DNA of 6,145 nt from Methanobacterium sp. (GCA_003164415.1 PLTK01000113.1:1-6145); one strand, 5' to 3'; shown: positions 1-5,306, counted from the stretch's first letter. Notes: generated by a model not told the origin, from the letters alone. Translations and numbers: made by a program.

Positions 1-672
1 TTGAACTATCTTAGAGAAGATGTTGAAGAGATGGGGCAGACAAGTTTATCTGCATATAAAAAATCTTTGGAGGCATTTATAAATTACGATACCGAACTGG
101 TTGATGAAGTTAATAACGCCAATGACAAACTCCATGAAATGGGCGATGAAATAGAACAGAAGGCCATGAGCGTTATAGCTTCTGAACAACCTGTAGCAAA
201 AGATTTAAGGTTTATTGAAACTTGTATCAAGGTTTCAAGTCATCTTAAAAGGATGGGTGGTTTGGCTTCAAATATTGCAGATATTGCGAGACACTTAAAA
301 GACAAGAATATTCCTGAAAAACCAATGAACGACATAATCCATATGGGGGATATTGTTGATGGTATGGTGAGTAAGAGTTTATCTGCCTTTTTAAACGAAG
401 ACATGAACCTAGTAAGGGAACTGAAAAAGGATGATGACAAGGTAGATGATCTATTTGATCTTGCCCTTAAGGATATATCCACCAGTATGTTCCAAGAGAA
501 GGATTCAATATCGTTCCTTATATATCTGTTGTTTGTTGCCAGGTTCCTTGAACGAATAGCTGACAGGGCAGAAAATATCGGTGACAGAACCATTTACATG
601 ATTACTTGTGAGAAACCAGGTGTTGCTGGACGGTTAGATGAACTAATAGGGGATAATAAAAAAGATAAATAA
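1..672 (+). CDS. phoU: PhoU-family phosphate-uptake regulator-like protein, 5' end probably outside window
   Basis: This reads as a PhoU-family all-helical protein with two tandem three-helix repeats (about residues 5-96 and 110-205 of the visible part). The first repeat has QPVAKDLRFI at 63-72 and LKRMGGLASNIADIA at 82-96. The second has the family signature RFLERIADRAENIGDR at 181-196. Acidic clusters such as DKLHEMGDEIE (42-52) and DDDKVDDLFD (144-153) fit the E/DxxxD metal-binding motifs of the family. PhoU proteins act in the cytoplasm, usually dampening the PstSCAB phosphate transporter and its signalling. Whether this copy does so is unknown, because no pst gene is visible. The only possible start is a TTG at base 1, with no room for a ribosome site; family members usually carry some extra N-terminal residues, so the true start probably lies upstream. 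In the first repeat the Asp of the usual ERIGDHA-type motif is Gly (residue 87), while the second repeat keeps it (Asp188). The gene converges on the fumarase gene. Confidence 0.85.
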   Translation: MNYLREDVEEMGQTSLSAYKKSLEAFINYDTELVDEVNNANDKLHEMGDEIEQKAMSVIASEQPVAKDLRFIETCIKVSSHLKRMGGLASNIADIARHLKDKNIPEKPMNDIIHMGDIVDGMVSKSLSAFLNEDMNLVRELKKDDDKVDDLFDLALKDISTSMFQEKDSISFLIYLLFVARFLERIADRAENIGDRTIYMITCEKPGVAGRLDELIGDNKKDK

Positions 673-720
673 TTTTTTTATATTCTCTATTTTTTTATTT
701 ATTTTTATGATACTATTTTT
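673..720 (+). terminator. Oligo-T transcription terminator region after phoU
   Basis: Directly after the TAA stop come T7 (673-679), T7 (690-696), T5 (702-706) and T5 (716-720). Archaeal RNA polymerase terminates at such runs without needing a hairpin. The position right behind the stop codon and before a convergent gene supports the call. Confidence 0.6.
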
Positions 721-735
721 GCTTTAAACCTTAAT

Positions 736-760
736 TTAGATCAATCTAATTATTTTTTTT
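736..760 (+). repeat. Short inverted repeat followed by T8, between convergent genes
   Basis: TTAGAT (736-741) and ATCTAA (744-749) are perfect reverse complements around CA. A T8 run follows at 753-760. On the plus strand this could be a back-up terminator for phoU. The stem is AT-rich and the real loop would be at least four bases, so it would be weak as RNA. It could equally be a protein-binding palindrome or chance in AT-rich sequence. Confidence 0.35.
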
Positions 761-798
761 GATTAAGAAATGGAAATATCTAATTCTAATAATTATTT

Positions 799-805
799 AA
801 AAAAA
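799..805 (-). terminator. Oligo-T terminator candidate for fumarase gene
   Basis: An A7 run on the plus strand gives T7 on the minus strand about 37 bases after the fumarase TGA stop. No convincing GC-rich stem precedes it. It fits simple archaeal poly-T termination and would keep fumarase transcripts out of phoU. Confidence 0.4.
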
Positions 806-842
806 TATATTTAGATGAATTAATGTTCTAATACAGGGTTAT

Positions 843-1682
843 TCAGCCTCTTAAAATTTTACTAGCATGCCTTGCAGCCCAACATTGTATACACACTCCA
901 ATTGGAAGTCCTGCAGTATGTGTATCTGCAAGTTCGACCTTAACATCTAATGCTGTTGTTTTTCCACCCAATCCCATAGGTCCGATCCCTGTTGAATTTA
1001 CACTTTTAAGTAGTTCTTCTTCAAGTTCTGCCAAGCGTTTATCGGAATTTTTTGAATTAACATCTCTTAAAAGAGCTTTTTTAGCAAGTTTCAGGGCATA
1101 GTCAGAGGATCCTCCAATTCCTACACCTATCCTGGTTGGTGGGCATGGTTTTCCACCTGCAGCAAGTACGGTTTCTAACACGAACTTTTTAACGCCTTCG
1201 ATCCCCTCACCGGGTAGGGCCATTTTTAGTGCGTTATTATTTTCTGAACCAAATCCCTTAGGAAAGATGGTTAATTCAAGATAATCTCCTTCTACAACTT
1301 CAACATCAACCAAAGGGATTCCTTTGCCGGTGTTTGTACTAGTATTTTCACGTGTGAATGGATCGACTACATTAGGTCTTAGAGGAACGGTGATGGTAGC
1401 CTTTTCAACTCCATTTCGTATTCCCATGTAAAGATTTTCAACCTTAACATCTCCAAGTTTTACAAATACAATGGGCAGACCAGTATCTTGACACATCGGT
1501 ATGCCATTTTCATGAGCTGCTTCAATATTATCAATTATAGCCTTAAGATTCAGCCTAGCAGTTTCATCATTTTCATTAGCATAAGCTTCTTTCAAAGCAT
1601 TCTTAACATCTTTGGGTAGTTCAATAACTGAATCTCTGTAAAGACTGCAAATAGTATCTTCAACTTGTTTTTGTGTAATCAT
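843..1682 (-). CDS. fumA: Fumarate hydratase class I, alpha subunit
   Basis: The product is the alpha (N-terminal, iron-sulfur) half of a two-subunit class I fumarase, which interconverts malate and fumarate in the cytoplasm. At 279 residues it matches the stand-alone alpha subunit rather than the fused single-chain enzyme. Visible family motifs are MCQDTGLP (Cys64), the KGFGSENN segment (142-149), GGKPCPPTRIGVGIGG (Cys180) and QCWAARH (Cys267). Three cysteines so placed are the expected ligands of the catalytic [4Fe-4S] cluster. L(+)-tartrate dehydratase alpha is the main alternative, but in a methanogen beside por genes fumarase in the incomplete reductive TCA branch is far more likely. The beta subunit is not in this window and must be encoded elsewhere. 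The start is ATG with AAGAGG eight bases upstream (1691-1696). It shares strand with the por operon but is 418 bases downstream with its own likely promoter, so it is probably a separate transcript. Confidence 0.9.
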   Translation of the reverse strand: MITQKQVEDTICSLYRDSVIELPKDVKNALKEAYANENDETARLNLKAIIDNIEAAHENGIPMCQDTGLPIVFVKLGDVKVENLYMGIRNGVEKATITVPLRPNVVDPFTRENTSTNTGKGIPLVDVEVVEGDYLELTIFPKGFGSENNNALKMALPGEGIEGVKKFVLETVLAAGGKPCPPTRIGVGIGGSSDYALKLAKKALLRDVNSKNSDKRLAELEEELLKSVNSTGIGPMGLGGKTTALDVKVELADTHTAGLPIGVCIQCWAARHASKILRG

Positions 1683-1782
1683 ATAATCGGCCTCTTGATT
1701 TTAATATTTATTTATATTTTTTTCTTACTTTATAATAAGTTCAATGGAACCGTAGATTAGAGAAGTATCAGGGTCATGGTCC

Positions 1783-1803
1783 TTTCATATAAATAGGTTT
1801 TTG
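1783..1803 (-). promoter_or_regulatory. Candidate TATA/BRE promoter for fumarase gene
   Basis: The minus strand reads CAAAAACCTATTTATATGAAA, an A-rich BRE-like stretch followed by TTTATATG, close to the methanogen box A consensus. Transcription would start about 25 bases downstream, near 1765, giving a leader of roughly 80-85 bases before the ATG at 1682. A second AT-rich TATA-like stretch at about 1704-1720 could instead give an almost leaderless message. No start site was measured. Confidence 0.5.
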
Positions 1804-1837
1804 TTGTTTAAAGTATTTTTTAAATAGAAATAATATA

Positions 1838-1882
1838 ATGCACCTTTTGCTTTTAGTGTAATTTTTTACACTTGAAGTGCAT
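1838..1882. other. Hairpin in repeat copy 1
   Basis: AGTGTAA (1855-1861), loop TTTT, TTACACT (1866-1872) is a perfect 7-bp stem. An outer stem is possible as ATGCAC (1838-1843) with GTGCAT (1877-1882), leaving an asymmetric internal loop. Alternatively, in the register of copy 2, TGCTTTT (1848-1854) pairs imperfectly with AAGTGCA (1875-1881). No T-run follows directly on either strand, so it is not a classic intrinsic terminator. Confidence 0.6.
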
Positions 1883-1915
1883 GTCTTATAATAATGAATA
1901 CTTAAAATGTATTAT
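1851..1915. repeat. Direct repeat copy 1 (120-base period)
   Basis: This stretch aligns without gaps to 1971-2035, exactly 120 bases further on; 53 of 65 positions agree by hand count. The core TTAGTGT...ATTTTTTACACTTGAAG (about 1853-1877) is nearly invariant, and a second conserved block, ATGTATTAT, sits at 1907-1915. On the minus strand the order is ATAATACAT, then a TATAAGACAT-like block, then CTTCAAGTGT and the hairpin. Confidence 0.8.
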
Positions 1916-1966
1916 CCGTATTAAAGATTAAAAAATTTGAAGATTTTAAAAATTAGAATAACATTA

Positions 1967-2002
1967 ATGCTCTTAGTGTTATTTTTTACACTTGAAGAGT
2001 AT
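1967..2002. other. Hairpin in repeat copy 2
   Basis: Outer arms ATGCTCTT (1967-1974) and AAGAGTAT (1995-2002) pair over eight positions with one G-T. Inner arms AGTGTTA (1975-1981) and TTACACT (1986-1992) pair with one T-T mismatch around a TTTT loop. Only a two-base TG bulge separates the two stems. It is thus a nearly continuous 15-bp stem-loop, more regular than copy 1. Confidence 0.6.
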
Positions 2003-2035
2003 GTCATATAGTAACAAATCATTGATATGTATTAT
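1971..2035. repeat. Direct repeat copy 2 (120-base period)
   Basis: This is the partner of 1851-1915. The loop and inner stem (1975-1992) differ from copy 1 at one base, and ATGTATTAT recurs at 2027-2035. On the minus strand a TATATGACAT block replaces TATAAGACAT of copy 1. Weaker similarity continues beyond 2035 (for example 1941-1950 against 2061-2070), so the whole 120-base unit may once have been duplicated. Confidence 0.8.
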
Positions 2036-2049
2036 TTAAAATATTTAAT

Positions 2050-2100
2050 AAAAAAAATTGAGAACTCGAAAATAATAAAAATAGGATGTAAAAAAAATCC
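2050..2100 (-). terminator. Poly-T terminator of the por operon after porF
   Basis: On the minus strand the porF TAG stop is followed within three bases by T8 (2097-2090), then further T-rich sequence and another T8 (2057-2050). GGAT and ATCC flank the first run but form only a 4-bp stem. This fits archaeal U-tract termination and marks the end of the operon before the fumarase gene. Confidence 0.6.
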
Positions 2101-2532
2101 CTAATCTTTCATAATCATCTTAACTCTTCTGAGTTCTTCTGCAATTTTGTCACGTTTATGTTCTAAAATATTTTCTGAGTCCATCCTAAGAGCTTTTGTA
2201 GGGCATGTGGCAACACATCTTGGAACATCCTGGTCTATACAAAGATTGCACTTTTTAGCAATTCCTGCTTCATCCATGTGGATGGCTCCAATTGGACACG
2301 AATCTCTACAAAGTCCACAGCCTATACAATCATCCTCCATGATTACAATAGCACCATCAATTTCAATAATTGCATCTTCGGGACATACAGTTAAGCATGG
2401 AGCTCTATCCTTTGCACAGTGAAGGCAATATACTGGAACGCCGTTAATAACTCTTATGGCGTTTTGAGGACATTCACGCTCACATCTTGAACACTCATCG
2501 CAGAGTTCGGGGTTTGAAATTAATTCTTTCAT
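2101..2532 (-). CDS. porF: Pyruvate oxidoreductase-associated polyferredoxin PorF
   Basis: This is a small soluble polyferredoxin of 143 residues with 16 cysteines in four groups: 11/14/17/21, 36/39/46/50, 69/72/75/79 and 95/98/106/110. They predict four [4Fe-4S] clusters, as in HycB/CooF-type electron carriers. The segment CIGCGLCRDSCP at 69-80 is a canonical ferredoxin motif. Residues 118-143 form a charged, probably helical tail without cysteines. From position in the por operon it is PorF; as I recall, genetics in Methanococcus maripaludis implicates porE and porF in electron transfer to anabolic pyruvate oxidoreductase. The ATG follows the porE TGA by one base, and a strong GGAGG (2539-2543) lies inside the end of porE, suggesting translational coupling. 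It is clearly paralogous to PorE, with the first and third cysteine groups at identical positions. Confidence 0.85.
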   Translation of the reverse strand: MKELISNPELCDECSRCERECPQNAIRVINGVPVYCLHCAKDRAPCLTVCPEDAIIEIDGAIVIMEDDCIGCGLCRDSCPIGAIHMDEAGIAKKCNLCIDQDVPRCVATCPTKALRMDSENILEHKRDKIAEELRRVKMIMKD

Positions 2533-2533
2533 T

Positions 2534-3031
2534 TCAGACCTCCTTCTGTAGAACCTTTTTGGTTCTTGAGTTTGCAGTCAAGATACCTATCATTCCTGTA
2601 CTTGTTCTTTTCTTTTTACCTACACCACTTATTTTTTCGAGGTGCTGTTTTTGTTTTTCAAGTTTCATCTGTTCGGTGTCAACCTTGGCAATAGCCCTTT
2701 TGGAACAAGCTGTTACACATGCTGGTGTGTCTCTGTCTGGGCACTGGTGACATTTATGTGCCTTCCTATCATGAACTGTTATTGATCCGAATGGACAGAC
2801 CATCATACATAGCCCGCAGCCAATACACTTATCGGTTATGTCCATTTCTATTGCTTCTGTTGGACAGACCATTTTACATGGTGCATTTTCACAATGCTGG
2901 CAGATTATTGGATAAAATGATCCTCCAATCTCCCTAACAGAGATTCTTGATGTGCCGTAAATTTTCTTGCACGCTTCTTCACAGTCGTGGCAGCCGTCGC
3001 AGAGATCTGGTTGAATCAATATTTTATCCAC
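2534..3031 (-). CDS. porE: Pyruvate oxidoreductase-associated polyferredoxin PorE
   Basis: This 165-residue iron-sulfur protein has 16 cysteines: 11/14/17/21, 44/47/52/56, 69/72/75/79 and 94/97/105/109, predicting four [4Fe-4S] clusters. The first group (CDGCHDCEEAC) lacks the Pro usual after the last Cys, as in HycB/CooF-like subunits, whereas the third (CIGCGLCMMVCP) is ferredoxin-like. It probably shuttles electrons between a reductant such as ferredoxin or a hydrogenase and the PorABCD complex; the exact partner cannot be read from sequence. After the last cysteine there is a 56-residue tail with a Lys/Gln-rich helix (about 121-135) and a basic KKKR stretch (about 143-146), longer than in PorF and of unknown role. 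The start is GTG, twelve bases after the porB stop, with GGGGG (3039-3043) as the ribosome site. No in-frame ATG lies near enough to keep the first cysteine group. Confidence 0.83.
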   Translation of the reverse strand: MDKILIQPDLCDGCHDCEEACKKIYGTSRISVREIGGSFYPIICQHCENAPCKMVCPTEAIEMDITDKCIGCGLCMMVCPFGSITVHDRKAHKCHQCPDRDTPACVTACSKRAIAKVDTEQMKLEKQKQHLEKISGVGKKKRTSTGMIGILTANSRTKKVLQKEV

Positions 3032-3038
3032 GTCAAGG

Positions 3039-3043
3039 CCCCC
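3039..3043 (-). promoter_or_regulatory. Ribosome binding site supporting the GTG start of porE
   Basis: The minus strand reads TAAGGGGGCC between the porB stop and porE. GGGGG lies seven bases before the GTG at 3031-3029. It matches the anti-Shine-Dalgarno less well than the GGAGG sites of the other por genes and, with the GTG start, may lower PorE translation. Confidence 0.45.
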
Positions 3044-3910
3044 TTATACCTTAAGCTCAATGCAGACAGCGTCTACATGGCTTTGAATCCTATCTTTCTC
3101 AAGTTCAGTTAGGTGTTTAAATCGTTTCTGTGCATTTAAATACTCCTTCACAGCTCTTCTCTGAAGTGGTCGGTAGGTAACTTTGAATTCACCTTCCTCT
3201 ATCTCATAGAGTATCCAAGATCCTGTTTCAACTGCAAGTCTTCCAAGTTCTATGGTCTTTTCTGGACTGTATCCCCATCCGGTGGTACATGGTTGTTGCA
3301 AATGAATGTAGGCTGGGCCTTCAATTTCAGAAGCCTTTTTAACCTTCTTCATAAAATCTTCTGGATATGATATTGAAGCTGTTGCGATGTAGGGTATGCC
3401 ATGTGCTGCCATTATCATGGGCATGTTCTTTTTAGGTCTGTCTTCACCAAAACTTTCTTTACCATGTGGTGATGTTGTAGTAGATGCACCATAAGGAGTT
3501 GATCCACTTCTCTGTATGCCTGTATTCATGTATGCTTCGTTATCATAACATATGTAAATTAAGTTATGCCCTCTTTCCATAGCTCCTGAAAGAGCTTGAA
3601 GTCCAATATCTGCAGTTCCACCATCTCCTCCAAATACAACAACTGTTGTATCGGTTTTTCCCTGTGATTTAAGTGCAGATTCAACACCAGATGCAACAGC
3701 TGCAGCGTTTTCAAATGCAACGTGCATCCATGGAATTTCCCATGATGTTTCAGGATAAGGAGTTGTTATAACCTCTAAACATCCTGTTGCTGATATTGCA
3801 ACGGTGTTTTCACCGAGCATTTTTAATGCTAATCTAACACCTATTGTGGCACCGCATCCTGCGCATGCCCTGTGTCCTGGTGCAAGAAATTCTTTTTCGG
3901 GTATTTCCAT
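3044..3910 (-). CDS. porB: Pyruvate:ferredoxin oxidoreductase, beta subunit
   Basis: PorB binds thiamine diphosphate and a proximal [4Fe-4S] cluster in the enzyme that reductively carboxylates acetyl-CoA to pyruvate. The TPP/Mg motif is clear: GDGG at 95-98 and YDNEAYMNTG at 122-131. Four cysteines at 16, 19, 44 and 208 (CAGC, TGCLE and QPCTTGW contexts) match the cluster ligands of archaeal PorB proteins. Its 288 residues are the normal length for a separate beta subunit. The ATG abuts the porA TAA with no spacer, and GGAGGA (3917-3922) lies within the last porA codons, so PorA and PorB synthesis is probably coupled. 2-Oxoglutarate and 2-oxoisovalerate oxidoreductase beta subunits are the alternative members, but the accompanying PorA motif and operon order favour pyruvate. 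Confidence 0.95.
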   Translation of the reverse strand: MEIPEKEFLAPGHRACAGCGATIGVRLALKMLGENTVAISATGCLEVITTPYPETSWEIPWMHVAFENAAAVASGVESALKSQGKTDTTVVVFGGDGGTADIGLQALSGAMERGHNLIYICYDNEAYMNTGIQRSGSTPYGASTTTSPHGKESFGEDRPKKNMPMIMAAHGIPYIATASISYPEDFMKKVKKASEIEGPAYIHLQQPCTTGWGYSPEKTIELGRLAVETGSWILYEIEEGEFKVTYRPLQRRAVKEYLNAQKRFKHLTELEKDRIQSHVDAVCIELKV

Positions 3911-5062
3911 TTAAAGCTCCTCCTTATTTAGTCCTATCCATTGTGTAGTTTTGGTAGTGTTTTTTGTCTTTTCAATTATTTCACTTATATGGGTTGGTTT
4001 GATATCCCTTCCACCTAACCCTACTATGAATCCGTTAGCTTTAACATCCATTTTAGCATTGATCTCGTTGTGTAATACTCCGCCAACACTAAATGAAATA
4101 TTTTTATCAAGAACACCGACATTTGATGCACCTTTAATTGCATCATATATTTCCTCTGTTGGGAATGGTCTGAAAACCCTTACACGTACCAGTCCTACTT
4201 TTTCACCATTATCTCGGTGTTCGTCAACAACATCTTTAATTGTACTGCATATGGATCCCATGGCCACTATTATGGTATCTGCATCATCGGATCTGTACTT
4301 TTCAATGAAATCATATTTTCGTCCGAATATTTCTGCAAATTCTGCATTTGCATTTGCTATTACATCTTTAGCTCCTTCTAATGCAAGTTCCATGTCATGG
4401 CGGGCTTCCATGTAATAGTTTGGATCTGTGAATGTACCAATAGACATTGGCCTTTTAGGATCTAGATAGGCATGATCTGGTTTGTAAGGTGGTAAAAATT
4501 TATCTACATCTCCTTTTTCAGGTACATCAACAGGATCAACTGTGTGTGTTAGTATGAAACCGTCAATACACACCATACTTGGAAGTAAAACTGAATGATC
4601 CTCTGAAACTCTGTAAGCTATCAATATTGAATCTAATGCTTCTTGACCGTTTTCAGCATATACTTGCATCCAACCAGAATCTCTCTCAGATATTGAATCT
4701 TGTTGATCATTCCAAATACTTAATGGGGCTGATAATGCCCTGTTAGCATCGGCCATGACAATAGGTGCCCTCAAACCTGCTGCTGCAAATATTATTTCGT
4801 GCATCAATGCAAGTCCCTGTGATGAAGTTGCTGTAAATACCCTGACACCAGTACCAGATGCACCTAAAGCTGCACTAATTGCACTGTGTTCTGATTCTAC
4901 CCGTATATACTCCGCAGATATTTCTCCATCAGCAACGAATTTTGCCAGATATTCTGATATGGTTGTTTGTGGTGTTATGGGGTAAACTGGGATAACATTT
5001 GGATTTGCAAGTTTAACTGCTTCTGCAATTGCTTGGTTTGCAGACATTACTTTAAGAACCAT
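3911..5062 (-). CDS. porA: Pyruvate:ferredoxin oxidoreductase, alpha subunit
   Basis: PorA carries the pyrimidine-binding and transketolase C-terminal-like domains of pyruvate:ferredoxin oxidoreductase. The N-terminal domain shows YPITPQT (27-33), VESEHSAI (55-62, with the Glu expected to contact the TPP aminopyrimidine) and TATSSQGL (77-84). NRALSAPLSIWNDQQD (107-122) is typical of pyruvate rather than 2-oxoglutarate enzymes. The C-terminal domain includes FRPFP (297-301), GVLDKNISFSVGG (316-328) and GLGGRDI (355-361). Length, 383 residues, is normal for archaeal four-subunit enzymes. The ATG lies one base after the porD TAA, with GGAGAGGGAG formed by the last porD codons as ribosome site. 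It works in the cytoplasm with PorB, PorC and PorD in the direction of pyruvate synthesis during autotrophic growth. Confidence 0.96.
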   Translation of the reverse strand: MVLKVMSANQAIAEAVKLANPNVIPVYPITPQTTISEYLAKFVADGEISAEYIRVESEHSAISAALGASGTGVRVFTATSSQGLALMHEIIFAAAGLRAPIVMADANRALSAPLSIWNDQQDSISERDSGWMQVYAENGQEALDSILIAYRVSEDHSVLLPSMVCIDGFILTHTVDPVDVPEKGDVDKFLPPYKPDHAYLDPKRPMSIGTFTDPNYYMEARHDMELALEGAKDVIANANAEFAEIFGRKYDFIEKYRSDDADTIIVAMGSICSTIKDVVDEHRDNGEKVGLVRVRVFRPFPTEEIYDAIKGASNVGVLDKNISFSVGGVLHNEINAKMDVKANGFIVGLGGRDIKPTHISEIIEKTKNTTKTTQWIGLNKEEL

Positions 5063-5063
5063 T

Positions 5064-5306
5064 TTACTCCCTCTCCATTTTTATTGCCTTTACAGGGCAT
5101 TCTTCGGCACATATACCGCACCCTTTACAGTAGTCGTAGTCAATATCGTAATCTTTGTTAATACATCCTTCAGGACAGAACATAATACAGTTTTCACACT
5201 TTATGCATGTTTCCTTATCGAGGATGGGTTTAAATGTTCTCCAGCTACCTGTTTTATTTTTACGGGTACTTCCCGGTTCTTTAACAGCTGCTCCTATTGA
5301 TACCAT
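5064..5306 (-). CDS. porD: Pyruvate:ferredoxin oxidoreductase, delta subunit (2x[4Fe-4S])
   Basis: This is an 80-residue ferredoxin-like subunit that relays electrons between external carriers and the PorB cluster. After an N-terminal arm that helps identify PorD (GSTRKNKTGSWRTFKP, 12-27) come two motifs, CIKCENCIMFCPEGC (34-48) and CKGCGICAEECP (60-71). Crosswise ligation would be Cys34/37/40/70 and Cys60/63/66/44. Cys48 is an extra cysteine also common in relatives. The ATG is preceded by AAAGGTGAT, a long match to the archaeal anti-Shine-Dalgarno, in the 32-base gap after porC. That gap, the widest within the operon, is AT-rich and might hold a weak internal promoter, but none is convincing. 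Confidence 0.94.
   Translation of the reverse strand: MVSIGAAVKEPGSTRKNKTGSWRTFKPILDKETCIKCENCIMFCPEGCINKDYDIDYDYCKGCGICAEECPVKAIKMERE

Larger units (their letters stand above)
1683..2100. other. 418-base non-coding gap between porF and fumarase gene
   Basis: No plausible coding frame is visible on either strand, and the sequence is markedly more AT-rich than the flanking genes. Along the minus strand it holds the porF poly-T terminator (2050-2100), repeat copy 2 with its hairpin, repeat copy 1 with its hairpin, a candidate fumarase promoter (1783-1803), a less AT-rich leader segment (about 1741-1782) and the fumarase ribosome site. It is unusually long for a window where other gaps between same-strand genes are 0-32 bases. 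Confidence 0.75.

Noticed and set aside
1..3. TTG at base 1 as the true start of phoU
   Set aside because: It is simply the window edge. PhoU proteins usually have additional N-terminal residues, so the upstream reading frame probably continues.
240..593. Minus-strand open frame of 117 codons inside phoU
   Set aside because: It is antisense to a clear PhoU gene, with Ser/Arg-rich shadow composition.
1741..1803. C/D-box guide RNA or tRNA in the fumarase leader
   Set aside because: An ATGAAAG and a CTGA occur on the minus strand, but no proper RTGATGA box, terminal stem or cloverleaf can be drawn.
1855..1992. The two hairpins as intrinsic terminators of porF
   Set aside because: Neither is followed directly by a T-run on either strand, and porF already has T8 tracts right after its stop codon.
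1838..2035. CRISPR array
   Set aside because: There are only two copies, 65 bases long, with a 120-base period and imperfect identity. Spacers are of similar composition to the repeats and no cas genes are near.
1838..2035. Mobile element or insertion sequence remnant
   Set aside because: There is no transposase-like frame, no terminal inverted repeats at the ends of the region and no target-site duplication.
2147..2422. Plus-strand open frame of 91 codons inside porF
   Set aside because: It is antisense to a gene with 16 correctly spaced cysteines. Its translation has no recognisable motif and no ribosome site, so it is a shadow frame.
3951..4415. Plus-strand open frame of 154 codons inside porA
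   Set aside because: porA is unmistakable on the other strand. The antisense translation is low-complexity in Ser/Thr/Ala/Ile, as expected of a reverse reading.
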